Source: Novipirellula artificiosorum
GTDB lineage: Bacteria; Planctomycetota; Planctomycetia; Pirellulales; Pirellulaceae
Length of the DNA: 64,000 nucleotides
NCBI RefSeq assembly: GCF_007860135.1
Contig: NZ_SJPV01000007.1
Location: 205,823 to 269,822 of the forward strand
Direction: 5' to 3'
Both the position numbers and the translations under genes were made by a program. The stretch's first letter is position 1; every line of letters starts with the position of its first letter. Positions 26,851 to 36,390 of the stretch are shown here, piece after piece. Under the pieces are notes generated by a model. The model did not search any database. It was not told the origin of the DNA and saw nothing but the letters and a program-made list of their open reading frames with translations.

Positions 26851-27924
26851 TCACGACTTCTCGGCAGGCTTCCTTTTTGCAGCCGGTGTCTTTTTTGCAG
26901 CCGGTTTGTTGATGTGGTTGTTCGCCGGAATCGGACTCTCAAATCCCTGATACATCTCCGGTCGGATGCCCAAGGCGTGTGTTTGGTTACCGAAGGTGTT
27001 GGGTTGAAATGGGCCGACAAGCGAGACGTCCAATTGAGAGGTGATTGCGTCTTCTAGGCCAATGGCCCAGAACATCCCGTTGATCATAAGGCGACGATAG
27101 CCCTCGTTCGTGATGTCTTCGGGGGTGCCGTACAAAGAAGTGAAAACGCGGGCCTTTTTGCCCGATGGCGACAGGTACGTTCGCGTCCACTCGGAGGGTT
27201 GCGGGGGCAAGCTTTCGACAACAGGCGAATCGGGCGTCATGCCTTCAAGCGGCTGGGCCATGGTAAGGATGTCGCCATCAACCGGCTTGCCGACGTAGGC
27301 ACCGGCTTGAACCCAGGCGTTTTCGACCCCGCGCAAGATCGGATGCTCACGCATCGCATCCATGGCGGTGATGCGAGTGCTTTGTTGGTGATTCTTTCCG
27401 TAGTGGCCGACCCAGGTTTGACCGAGCACTTGATGGCCAAAGCCAAGTTCATAATCGGATGCCGTCGATCGAAAGGAGTACTTCGCATAGGGCTGCCCCT
27501 CAGCGATTTGAAAGGCATGCGTCGCGGTTCGCATGCCGACGACGGGGCCGCCACGATTCAGATAGTCCTCAAAGTGTTTCATCTGTTCCGGCGGCAGATT
27601 TTGAAAACGCAAGAAGACGACGGCGAGATCCGCCGAGTCGAGGGCTTCCATGCCGGGCATGTTCGAGGGTTTGCCAGCAACGATCTCACCCGTTGCCGGG
27701 TCGATATTGAAAAGGACCGTGCATTTGAACCCATGATGCTTGGCCATGATTCTCGCGAGCGCCGGAAGCGATTCTTCCGAGCGGTATTCGTGGTCGCCTG
27801 CCAAGAAGACAATGTGTTTGCCAGAGCCGGGACCCGATTCGCCTTGGAAAACCAGTGATTCGGCGTGTGACATTGAGCCAAGGCAAGCGAGAATGGCCAT
27901 ACAGAGTAGGATCGGTTTTAGCAT
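26851..27924 (-). CDS. Exported ThuA-like domain protein
   Basis: The 357-residue protein has a Sec signal (about 1-21) and a ThuA/trehalose-utilisation-like glutamine-amidotransferase fold: IVFLAGDHEYRSEESLPALARIMAKHHGF, then ADLAVVFLRFQNLPPEQ and RGGPVVGMRTATHAF. The family is common in planctomycetes, often beside sugar-active enzymes, and its biochemical role is unresolved. A Lys/Ala/Pro-rich tail (PAAKKTPAAKRKPAEKS) ends the protein. It is flanked on the same strand by a sulfatase and an exported methyltransferase. Confidence 0.85.
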   Translation of the reverse strand: MLKPILLCMAILACLGSMSHAESLVFQGESGPGSGKHIVFLAGDHEYRSEESLPALARIMAKHHGFKCTVLFNIDPATGEIVAGKPSNMPGMEALDSADLAVVFLRFQNLPPEQMKHFEDYLNRGGPVVGMRTATHAFQIAEGQPYAKYSFRSTASDYELGFGHQVLGQTWVGHYGKNHQQSTRITAMDAMREHPILRGVENAWVQAGAYVGKPVDGDILTMAQPLEGMTPDSPVVESLPPQPSEWTRTYLSPSGKKARVFTSLYGTPEDITNEGYRRLMINGMFWAIGLEDAITSQLDVSLVGPFQPNTFGNQTHALGIRPEMYQGFESPIPANNHINKPAAKKTPAAKRKPAEKS

Positions 27925-27976
27925 GAATTGTTTGTGGGGAGAGTAGGTGATGTTGTTGCCGGCACTTCGTACTTCT

Positions 27977-28669
27977 CTATTCCTTCTTCATCGTGATCGA
28001 CATACCTCCACGAACAACCGTTTCCAAGTTGGGGTCGGTCGTGATTGCTGTCATGTAGTTTGGGTCTGCCATTCGGGGATTGATATTGTGAGCCAAAACC
28101 AAGCCGCCCGGACGGAGTTTGGGCAGCAGTTTGTTCAGGTAATCAACGTAGCCTTCCTTATCTGCATCCAGGAAGATGATATCAATCGTGCCTTCCAACT
28201 TCGTGACGGCTTCATGAGCGTCCCCTTCGACCAACGTGATCACGTCATCGACACCCGCGCGTTGGAAGTTCGCCCGAGCAATCGCTGCACGTTCTTTGTC
28301 AATTTCATAGGTCGTTAGCTTCCCGCCGGTTTGTTTCAATGCGAGACCGAACCAGATTCCTGAGTAACCGGTCGATGAGCCCAGTTCCACCACATGTTTG
28401 GCATCGGCAGAACGCGTCATGATGCGCAGTAGCCGGCCGTCGTGTTGGGGGACGTTACGGTATGCTTGGTTGGCCGCGATATCCTCAAGCACCGCCAACG
28501 CGTTCGACTCGAATTCGTTCGCCGCTAAAGGCCCTTTTTCGAGCTCGACATCGCCCGCAAGCCGACTGTCTCCAGGGCCTCTGCCTCGTTGGGCATGGCT
28601 GACAGTGGACGTGACGGCAAGAAAGGCGAACATCGAAATCGCGATAACGTGGTTGATGGTGATGTGCAT
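27977..28669 (-). CDS. O-methyltransferase-like protein with signal peptide
   Basis: The 230-residue protein carries a convincing N-terminal signal (about 1-26, ending SHAQ) followed by a class I SAM methyltransferase of the catechol/caffeoyl-CoA type: VVELGSSTGYSGIWFGLAL (SAM-binding motif I, about 93), TTYEIDKERAAIARANF (motif II) and IDIIFLDADKEGY (about 165). These enzymes are normally cytosolic, since SAM is. Export would be unusual; the segment could also be a membrane anchor. The gene lies 52 bp before the ThuA-like gene on the same strand, suggesting an operon. The substrate is unknown. Confidence 0.8.
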   Translation of the reverse strand: MHITINHVIAISMFAFLAVTSTVSHAQRGRGPGDSRLAGDVELEKGPLAANEFESNALAVLEDIAANQAYRNVPQHDGRLLRIMTRSADAKHVVELGSSTGYSGIWFGLALKQTGGKLTTYEIDKERAAIARANFQRAGVDDVITLVEGDAHEAVTKLEGTIDIIFLDADKEGYVDYLNKLLPKLRPGGLVLAHNINPRMADPNYMTAITTDPNLETVVRGGMSITMKKE

Positions 28670-28916
28670 GAATGGCTCCTTGAACGGGGTGGGATGAAGG
28701 GGACTCGGCAGGGCACGCTGCTCGCGGCTTGACGAGTCAACACGTCTCTACAAGATAACCGAAATTGGACCCGTCGACATGCAAGTGCCCGGGGGCCAGT
28801 AAACAAACTTCCAAGTCGAGCCGGCGGATCACCGGTACCGGCGGACGTGTTTGGGGTTTAACTAGAGATCCTATCGCTTTTCTGTTTTTCTCGTTACTCG
28901 TCGGAACCAAGAATCT

Positions 28917-29235
28917 GTGAAATCTTTTCAACACTACACGCTGTTTTCTTCCTTTTTGCTCATCGCTGCACTTCAACCTGGCATGGCCATGGGCGAATCC
29001 GCTGATCACCGAGTTCGACGGACGAACGCAAGTGATCACCAACGGCACCAACCGTGTCCGTAGCTATGACCTTTCCAATGGTGAATTGATCTGGGAATGT
29101 GGTGGTCAAGCAGGAAACCCGATCCCATCGCCAGTGCGTTTTGAAAACAACGTCATTGTCATGACTGGGTTCCGGGGGTACGCGATCTATTCCATTCCAC
29201 TCGATTCGAAAGGCGATTTTTCCGGGCGCGGATGA
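28917..29235 (+). pseudogene. Remnant of exported PQQ-type beta-propeller protein
   Basis: A GTG at 28917 opens a frame reading like a signal peptide (KSFQHYTLFSSFLLIAALQP to MAMGE). In another frame, from about 28991, the end of a PQQ-repeat beta-propeller protein is seen: WANPLITEFDGRTQV, NGTNRVRSYDL, LIWECGGQ and IPSPVRF, with a stop near 29235. The middle of the gene, probably several hundred residues, is missing and the two ends are out of frame. The join lies around 28985-28998 in a TGGGCGAA context. It is on the plus strand between minus-strand genes, like the other two remnants in this region. Confidence 0.75.
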
Positions 29236-29343
29236 ACTCGACCAGCGTTAGCGCGGATGATTCGCGCAAACACACAAGTTCAAAGTAACACCCGGTCATG
29301 CAACGAATTGCGACGGCTGTTCATGCCTCAGGCATTTCAGCCA

Positions 29344-31974
29344 TTAGCCCTGGATCGCGGATAGCGCATCCAGGGTTGGGCTTGCCAAGGGTTGCAGTCG
29401 GATGGGACCGAGCAAGCCAGAGGGACGAATCGGCCAATCGGATGCATCAAACGGTCTGTAGTGGATGTCGACGAAATTGATGTCGTAAAAGATCTTCCAC
29501 GGCACACCACGTCGATCCAAATCTCGGATGCGATTGGCAGACAAATTGGTGACTTCGATTTCTAGGACATTCGAGTGCTCGCGGAGCAAATCAAGATGAC
29601 AACGAAACGGATGGGCTACCAACGACGCAATGGGGCTTCCGTTGAGTCGTACGTTGGCACTTTCGCGAACATCACCAAGATCCAATCGCCAACCGTCGGC
29701 GGACACGCTCGGTGCATCGAACTCGATCCGGTAACGGGCTGTTCCTGCAAAGCGAACCGCTTCGGTGTCACCCAATTCGGTCCAGCAAGCGAGGTGTGTT
29801 GTTTCGATCGGGTTGGGCAATTCAGGTCCGCCGTCTAGGAAAGTGATTTCCCAATCACCTCGGATAGGGATTGGATCGCCGGCCGGTTGCCAGATCGGCA
29901 GCGGCGGGAGTCCAGCATCTTTTGCCTGAAGCCGGATGAAAACTGATTGGCCCGCTGCGAGTTGGAGATACAAACGAGTCCCCTTCTCATCGACTCGATT
30001 CCGAATCGTCGCCTGTCCCAACTTTCCGGTCATGGGGTCCATCACCACGGCCGCCGCAGCTGTTCGGCTGAGTGTGAACCCGTCATCGAAATCCTTTGCC
30101 GATTGGTTGACGATGAAGTAGAAGGTGTCATCACCAACCTTGCGACGAATCGACGCCAACTCACTCTGGGCCATCGGCTCTGGTCGAACACCGGCGGAAA
30201 CCAGCCGTTGCAAAACAGAAGTGGATTCGTTGCTTAAGTTCTGGTCGCCAATCGTCTCTCGAACCTGCTCGGCCAATTGCTGGAACGTGTCGCGGCGCTG
30301 ATCGAGATTGCCAAGTCCGGGAACATCGGTCGGTAAGCCATCGGCAAAGACGACCTGTCCGCCGGCTTGTAAGAGGGATTGGATCTGACGTAGCGTCGCC
30401 ATCGGCATGAACTGGGTTTTGGGAATTGCAATGCAGTCGTAGCTCGAATTGCCGCAGACGACCTTTCCCTTGACGACCCTCGCGCGCCCAAGCAGCCTGT
30501 CCGAGACGAAGTCGTAAGCGATTCCACGGTCGGACAGTTCTGCTGCGAGCTCTCCGCATGAGGTGTTGGTAAGCCAAGTTTCGTGATTGTGAACACGAAA
30601 GAAGAACAACGGATCTTTCTGGACGCTGCTATAGACATCCTCGATGGGCCAGTACAGCAGAACGTCGTTGTCCGGAGATCCCGATTGAAGAATCGATTGA
30701 CAGCGAGCGATATAGGAATTGAGCGTGGGAAGGTCGTGCCAGAACGCATTCCGCGAATTCACTTCGGTCGATGCATAGAACAGCCATCCAGGCCATGTCG
30801 CATCTTTGGGGGAATAGCAATTGCCATGATAAAGCAGATGATTGACCCCTGAGAGGAAGAGTAGGTCCACTTCCGCTTTGATCTGCGACAGTGCGGTGTT
30901 GAAGTGCTCGCGTAGCCAAGTGAATGACTCGGACGAAACCAGGGGGTGCCCCGAAAGATGTGCCGCCGATGAGGCGAAGCGATTGACCAACGGGCTGCTG
31001 TCCTTGGTCGGTGCAACGAACCGTTCCTCTCGTCGGAAACCAGGGATTGAAAAGGAATTGGCACCAAAGACCTCCGTTTCCGGAATGTCGGCGAGCGCGT
31101 ACAGGTCAAGCAGGTTTCCGGGGGCACCGTGAGCCTGTTCTCGCAGGCTGCTGCCACGCTCGCCTGCCCACTGGTGCAGCAGGGTGACGAAATCGTAGTG
31201 CAAGTCGGATATCGTATCGCGGTAATCACGCTGAACACGTGCCGCCGTTTCCTGATCTCCTTCGCCGAACAACTCTGCGGCGTAGTCCGCGAGGTCGTAA
31301 GGGTGTTTTTGGCGGAAGGTGTCAAGGAATCCGTCCGTCCAACTGCCGTTGTACTCGAACGAATCATGATAGAACGCACGCGGGCGCTCCGCCGTCAACT
31401 CCGAGAAGTTCTGGTCGAAGAACCGTAAATGCTGTTGTAGTGCCGCAACGGAGTACGGATCAATCGACAAGCCGGCTCCGCCCGGTGCAGCACGCTTGAC
31501 CTTGGCGTTCGAGCGACTGGGGGCAAGCTTTCCCTCGGAGAGCTTAATTCGAAGTTCTCCCATCTCCGGTGTGACATTGGGTCCACCAATTCTCCATCCG
31601 GTTCCGGGTGTGAGGTCGAGCCACAACCCGAGTCGTCTGGTTTCGCGTGACGCGAACTCGAACATCTCGATCCACTGCGGTGAAAGGTATGGCAGAAAAT
31701 GGTCTTCCGCGCCTTTGACGCCATAGATCGGTACCATGCTGACGCCACCGAATCCCGCAGAACGGAGCTGACGGAGGTTCTCGGTCAAGTTGTCGCGGTC
31801 CATGGCACTGCCGGGGACCCACCAAATCACTCCCGGTTGATGCGTCGATGTGATCGGTGGCCAAGGCTCGGTCGGGTCCGCCGCGCCCGATTCCTCGGCA
31901 GGTGCCAAGTTGAGTGTAGAGAAGATGCCCATTCCCATCAGGGCAATCGCGACGATTCGAAAGGGTTGTGTCAT
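29344..31974 (-). CDS. GH106-like exported glycosyl hydrolase
   Basis: The 876-residue protein has a Sec signal (about 1-27), then the start typical of GH106-related enzymes: PGVIWWVPGSAMDRDNLTENLRQLRSAGFGGVSMVPIYG. A barrel-like middle follows with FYHDSFEYNGSWTDGF and HLLYHGNCYSPKD, and a C-terminal galactose-binding-like domain (about 700-876: GWRLDLGDVRESANVRLNG, NVLEIEVTN). GH106 enzymes are alpha-L-rhamnosidases; deoxy-sugar substrates fit this locus, but fucose or rhamnose cannot be told apart here. It is bracketed on both sides by plus-strand gene remnants. Confidence 0.8.
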   Translation of the reverse strand: MTQPFRIVAIALMGMGIFSTLNLAPAEESGAADPTEPWPPITSTHQPGVIWWVPGSAMDRDNLTENLRQLRSAGFGGVSMVPIYGVKGAEDHFLPYLSPQWIEMFEFASRETRRLGLWLDLTPGTGWRIGGPNVTPEMGELRIKLSEGKLAPSRSNAKVKRAAPGGAGLSIDPYSVAALQQHLRFFDQNFSELTAERPRAFYHDSFEYNGSWTDGFLDTFRQKHPYDLADYAAELFGEGDQETAARVQRDYRDTISDLHYDFVTLLHQWAGERGSSLREQAHGAPGNLLDLYALADIPETEVFGANSFSIPGFRREERFVAPTKDSSPLVNRFASSAAHLSGHPLVSSESFTWLREHFNTALSQIKAEVDLLFLSGVNHLLYHGNCYSPKDATWPGWLFYASTEVNSRNAFWHDLPTLNSYIARCQSILQSGSPDNDVLLYWPIEDVYSSVQKDPLFFFRVHNHETWLTNTSCGELAAELSDRGIAYDFVSDRLLGRARVVKGKVVCGNSSYDCIAIPKTQFMPMATLRQIQSLLQAGGQVVFADGLPTDVPGLGNLDQRRDTFQQLAEQVRETIGDQNLSNESTSVLQRLVSAGVRPEPMAQSELASIRRKVGDDTFYFIVNQSAKDFDDGFTLSRTAAAAVVMDPMTGKLGQATIRNRVDEKGTRLYLQLAAGQSVFIRLQAKDAGLPPLPIWQPAGDPIPIRGDWEITFLDGGPELPNPIETTHLACWTELGDTEAVRFAGTARYRIEFDAPSVSADGWRLDLGDVRESANVRLNGSPIASLVAHPFRCHLDLLREHSNVLEIEVTNLSANRIRDLDRRGVPWKIFYDINFVDIHYRPFDASDWPIRPSGLLGPIRLQPLASPTLDALSAIQG

Positions 31975-31989
31975 GCTCTGCTCTTACTG

Positions 31990-32640
31990 ATGATGTTTGA
32001 ATTCGATGCTTCGGGGGGAGGGGGTTCGCAGGGGCGTCCGTCGCGCAACAACCGGATGGTTTGTCTCGGCATCCGCAATCGCACGGGCAAGGATATCTGG
32101 ATCACGGTTCCTCACGTCGCGGATGATGACTATGTCAAAAACCTGGCCGTACTGATTCGCGACACGCTTGATCCAAGTTTGAAGTGTTACGTCGAGTGGT
32201 CCAACGAGACTTGGAATGGCATCATGCCTGACGCCTATGCGTTGGCGCCCGATATCGGTCATCACCTGCAGCCTGGGGCCGAAAATGTCTTTGATCGATT
32301 GGTCCATGAAGCGATTCCCGAACGAGTCGAGATGATCAAACGAATTGCAGAGACGGTTACGAGTAGCACGCCAATGAAAATGGTTACTTATGAGGGCGGT
32401 CAGCACCTCAAGCATACCGACCCGAAAGCCCTGTTGGACCAACACGACCCTCGTATGGGGGAGGTGTACCGTGCGATGCTGAAGGCATACGCACCTTACT
32501 TCACTCACTTCAACCACTATGTCCATATGGGCGGCAGTTGGGGAGCCAAGCAATCGCTTGGTGATCTTGAGAATCGTGCGCCAAAATACGCCGTGCTTCG
32601 CGAGTGGGCCGAGAGCAACCACTCGGTCACGAACCCTTAG
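31990..32640 (+). pseudogene. 5'-truncated remnant of a large secreted carbohydrate-related protein
   Basis: An open frame ending at TAG 32640 encodes about 190 residues recognisable from NRTGKDIWITVPH onward: DDDYVKNLAVLIRD, KCYVEWSNETWNG, and a C-terminal HFNHYVHMGGSWGAKQSL. In planctomycetes this segment occurs in large exported proteins of several hundred residues that resemble cellulose-binding or glycosidase proteins. The upstream part of the frame (Gly-rich, then entering the antisense of the GH106-like gene) does not look coding. No signal peptide or start fits, so the 5' part appears lost. It is the third plus-strand remnant in this segment. Confidence 0.7.
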
Positions 32641-32816
32641 GTGACAGTAGGCTGGGCACCTGCTACGGACGAATTGTCGCAATGCTTGACATTCGCCGAC
32701 GGTTGAGAGACGATCAAGATTCCGTCGTGTTGCATGGCCGCGTTTCGCTTTGGCTGTTGCGACTCGACGCTCGCCCCAGGTCCCCGCCATCCTACCCTCC
32801 CCCTTGTGGAACCGCC

Positions 32817-34130
32817 ATGTTCGACCCAGCGCCTTTGTCACGCCGCCGATTTGTCAAAAAGGCGGCGGGTGCCGCAGCTTTGGCAACCGTCCCTTATTTC
32901 GTTCCTGCCTCTGCGCTTGGCATGGGCGGTGCCGTACCGCCCAGTGACCGGATTGTCGTTGGCGGGATTGGGATCCAGAATCGCGGCAAGCACGACCTGA
33001 AATGGATCATGCGCAGCCCCGAAGTGCAATTCGTTGCCATCTGTGATCTGCAACAAAAGCAGCGGGTTGCGGTCAAGCAGATTGTTGATGATCACTATGG
33101 CACGAGCGACTGCGCCATGTATCCAGAGATCAACGGCTTCCTCGACGCGAGACCGGATATCGATGCCGTGTTGATTGCGACAGGTGATCGTTGGCACGCG
33201 CTCGCTTCCATCTTGGCGATGCGATCCGGGAAAGACGTTTATACAGAGAAGCCATCGTGCATGACGATTGCCGAAGGGCGAGCGGTGGTCGAGACGGCTC
33301 GCCGGTACGCGCGCGTGTATCAAACGGGCACACAGCGTTTGAGTGAACCGAACCATGTGTTCTGTATCGAGATGGCTCGCAGTGGCCGTCTTGGTGAAAT
33401 CCACACGGCTTATGCCCATATCGCTCCTTGGGATGCTGCCGAGATGCGTCACGATTGGCTACCCGCCGTCGCTCAGCCGCCCAAACAAGAAGTGGATTGG
33501 GATGCATGGCTAGGCTCCTGTCCTTGGCGACCTTATAACCCGGCCTACGTTTCCGGCGGCTGGCGAGGCCATTACGATTTTCACACCAGTTGCATCGGAG
33601 AATGGGGGGCACATACCTTCGCGCAGGCACAGGCTGGACTGGGTTGCAGCGAATCGTCACCGATCGAGTACGAGTATGTGGCCAACGACAGCGGTGACGG
33701 GATGGTCACGCACTTTGCCAACGGTACGAGGTTGGTCCTTTCGCGAGGCAATAAGTATTGGCACGGTTCCTGTGGGGAACGGTTCGACGGAAGTGAGGGC
33801 TGGGCCGCGGCTGCGGACGGCTATTCGCAACCCGATGTCTCGTCGGCCGCGTTGCTTGGCGAGTACAACCGCGTGATCGGTCAGTATGTTGCTCGCACCG
33901 GTCGATCGCTCGACCACATGCAGAATTTTCTCGACTGTGTCAGGAGCCGTGAACGAACAGTTGCCAACCCCGACGTGATGCACCACAGCATGACGACCGT
34001 CCACGCCGCCAATATTTGCATGTGGCTCAAGCGAAGTCTGAAGTTTGATCCCAGCACCGATGAATTTGTGGGCGACGACGAGGCCAACAGCCTTCGTTCG
34101 CGCGCCATGCGAGAGCCCTACGTTTACTAG
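32817..34130 (+). CDS. Tat-exported Gfo/Idh/MocA oxidoreductase
   Basis: ATG 32817 gives 437 residues with a twin-arginine signal (SRRRFVKKAAGAAALATVP). The NAD(P)-binding domain follows (RIVVGGIGIQNRGKHDLKW), then the DVYTEKPSCMTIAEG motif with the EKP catalytic-lysine segment (about residue 145), and a C-terminal alpha/beta domain. Exported members are very common in planctomycetes and probably act on sugars with a tightly held cofactor. The frame is open upstream to 32604, but that part lacks coding character. It is the intact counterpart of the decayed homolog at 19835-20489. A HEAT-repeat gene follows on the same strand. Confidence 0.88.
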   Translation: MFDPAPLSRRRFVKKAAGAAALATVPYFVPASALGMGGAVPPSDRIVVGGIGIQNRGKHDLKWIMRSPEVQFVAICDLQQKQRVAVKQIVDDHYGTSDCAMYPEINGFLDARPDIDAVLIATGDRWHALASILAMRSGKDVYTEKPSCMTIAEGRAVVETARRYARVYQTGTQRLSEPNHVFCIEMARSGRLGEIHTAYAHIAPWDAAEMRHDWLPAVAQPPKQEVDWDAWLGSCPWRPYNPAYVSGGWRGHYDFHTSCIGEWGAHTFAQAQAGLGCSESSPIEYEYVANDSGDGMVTHFANGTRLVLSRGNKYWHGSCGERFDGSEGWAAAADGYSQPDVSSAALLGEYNRVIGQYVARTGRSLDHMQNFLDCVRSRERTVANPDVMHHSMTTVHAANICMWLKRSLKFDPSTDEFVGDDEANSLRSRAMREPYVY

Positions 34131-34266
34131 TTCGGCAATGGCTTGGCCGCCGTTTCGGATTGAGCGGTTCGCGCCGCTGTTCATCACCCTGCCTTGTTCC
34201 CAGGTTCTTCCCTGGAAACCTAAACACCTACCGTCCTTTCCCTACCGTCATCGAGAAATCGCCACC

Positions 34267-36390
34267 ATGTGGAAATGCAGCCTTCAAAGATACTTGGTAC
34301 TGATTGTCGTCCTGGTCGTTACCGCCGCGATGCAATCTGCTACGGAATCCGTTGCTCAAGAAGCTGAGCTGATCGCGGTGCTTCGCTCGGACGCGGGCCT
34401 GCAAGAGAAATCGGCCGCCTGTCGACAATTGGCGAGAATTGGCACGAAGGAGGCTGTTCCCGCGTTGGCCGAATTGCTAGCCGACGAAGAGCTTTCGCAC
34501 ATGGCACGCTATGCGTTGGAGCCCATCACCGACCCCTCCGTTAACGAAGCTTTGCGGGATGCACTGGGCAACACTCAGGGCAGGCCGCAGTTAGGTGTGA
34601 TCGGCAGCCTTGGCGTCCGACGCGACACGAAAGCCGTGGAGCCTCTATCCGAATGGCTTGAAACGGCCGAAACGGCACAAGCCGCCGCACGAGCCATCGG
34701 TAACATCGGTACCCCTACTGCTGCGGAAGCCTTGCAGAAAGCGTTGCCGAATACCACCGAAGACAATCAAATGGCCATCTGCGAAGGCTTACTCCGCTGT
34801 GCCGAAGCCTTGGCGGCGGAGGGCGAACCGGAGTCGTCGCAAGCCATTTATGATGAGTTGCGAGGTCGGTCGGATGTGCCGCCTGCGGTCCGTGCCGCAG
34901 CGCTGCGTGGAGCGATTCTTGCTCGCGGCAGCGAGGGGATCCCGCTGCTGGTGGAGGCCCTTCATGGTGACGACTATGGGTTGGCCGCCGCCGCAGTGCG
35001 AGCCGCCATGGAGTCCCCTGGAAGGGAGGTCACCGATGCGTTGGTGACAGAGTTACCTAAGACTTCGTCAGAGCGAAAGGGCTTGTTGATTCTTGCTCTG
35101 GCCGACCGTGGCGAATCCCGAGTTTTGCCGGCAGTGCTCGACGTCGCAACGAGCGACGAGGGTCCGCTTCGCCTACTCGCCTTTCGTGCCCTGAAGCGAA
35201 TCGGCGACGCTTCGTGCGTGCCACCACTTCTCGATGCAGCAGCCGGCGATAGCGATGAGGTGTCACAGGCTGCGATCGAATCGCTCGAAAGTCTACAAGG
35301 AAAAACAGTGGATGGACAGATTGTAGGCAGAATCTCCGATGCTCAGGGAAAAATGCGACAAGTGCTCATCGGCTTAGCCGGCCAGCGGCGGATCGCCGCA
35401 GCGGCACCCGCGCTCTGGCAAGCAGTCGAGGATCCTGATGCCAACGTGCGAGTTGCTGCCTTGGTCAGCCTGGGCAACGTGATGGAGCCGGCCGATCTGC
35501 CGAAACTGATTTCGCGATTGGCGACGACCCGAGACACAGCGGAGGCCGCTGCCTTAGACCAGGCGATCCGTGATGTCTGCTTGCGAGCGGAGGATCAGGA
35601 AGCCGTTGCAGCAAAACTTGCCGAGACACTGGCGACCGCAGACCCCGCGGTCAAAGGGCGAATTCTCGACACGTTGAACATCGTGGGGGGAACGAACTCG
35701 CTTGCAGCGGTCGCATCGGCCGCCCGAGATGGTGATGAACTGCTTCGCGACGAAGCGTTTCGTGTGTTGGGTTCGTGGAAGTCGGCCGATGCCGCGCCCT
35801 TGCTGCTCGAGCTGTTCCACGCAGAGAGCAACCCGAAATTCAAGATTCGTGCTGTCCGTGCCTACATCCGCATTGCTCGACAATTCGATATGCCCGCCGA
35901 AACTCGCGCCGCGATGTGTCGCACGGCACTCGCCACCGCCACTCGTGACGCCGACAAGCAATTGGTATTGGAAGTCTTGCTGCGTTATCCCAGTCAAGAG
36001 ATGCAGGCAATTGCACTCGAAGCCGCTCATGATCCGGCGTTGAAAGACCAAGCCATGCTGGTGGTGATGGGGATGGCCAGCAAAGGGATCAATCGTGCCG
36101 AACTTGGTAAAGCGTTGGCACAGGCCGGTCAGACACCGGTGGAGCTTGAAATCATCAAGGCCGAGTATGGTGCGGATAAGAAGATCAAGGATGTTACAGC
36201 AACGCTTCGCAAGTACGCGAAAAGCTATCGCATCATCTTTTTGCCGAGTGAAAGCTACAACACCACTTTCGGTGGCGACCCCGCCCAAGGGGTCGTGAAG
36301 CAGCTAAAGATCAAGTACCGAATCGACGGCAAGGAAGCAGAGGTCACGTTAAATGAGAACGCGACGATCATCTTGCCGCTGCCGAAATAG
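34267..36390 (+). CDS. Exported HEAT-repeat protein with C-terminal DUF3395-like domain
   Basis: ATG 34267 gives 707 residues: a signal sequence (about 1-30), then an almost continuous array of alpha-helical HEAT repeats (about 35-620; e.g. EAVPALAELLADEELSHMARYAL, AAALRGAILARGSEGIPLLVEAL). The last 80 residues form a small beta domain (IIKAEYGADKKIKDVTATLRKY, ending ATIILPLPK) like those in several planctomycete exported proteins. Likely a protein-protein scaffold on the outer side of the membrane; no enzymatic site is seen. It follows the oxidoreductase gene at 136 bp and may be co-transcribed with it. Confidence 0.85.
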   Translation: MWKCSLQRYLVLIVVLVVTAAMQSATESVAQEAELIAVLRSDAGLQEKSAACRQLARIGTKEAVPALAELLADEELSHMARYALEPITDPSVNEALRDALGNTQGRPQLGVIGSLGVRRDTKAVEPLSEWLETAETAQAAARAIGNIGTPTAAEALQKALPNTTEDNQMAICEGLLRCAEALAAEGEPESSQAIYDELRGRSDVPPAVRAAALRGAILARGSEGIPLLVEALHGDDYGLAAAAVRAAMESPGREVTDALVTELPKTSSERKGLLILALADRGESRVLPAVLDVATSDEGPLRLLAFRALKRIGDASCVPPLLDAAAGDSDEVSQAAIESLESLQGKTVDGQIVGRISDAQGKMRQVLIGLAGQRRIAAAAPALWQAVEDPDANVRVAALVSLGNVMEPADLPKLISRLATTRDTAEAAALDQAIRDVCLRAEDQEAVAAKLAETLATADPAVKGRILDTLNIVGGTNSLAAVASAARDGDELLRDEAFRVLGSWKSADAAPLLLELFHAESNPKFKIRAVRAYIRIARQFDMPAETRAAMCRTALATATRDADKQLVLEVLLRYPSQEMQAIALEAAHDPALKDQAMLVVMGMASKGINRAELGKALAQAGQTPVELEIIKAEYGADKKIKDVTATLRKYAKSYRIIFLPSESYNTTFGGDPAQGVVKQLKIKYRIDGKEAEVTLNENATIILPLPK

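Noticed and set aside
31699..31989. Upstream part of the long plus-strand frame ending at 32640
   Set aside because: It lies antisense to the GH106-like gene and reads unlike protein; only the part from about 32000 on is a true remnant.
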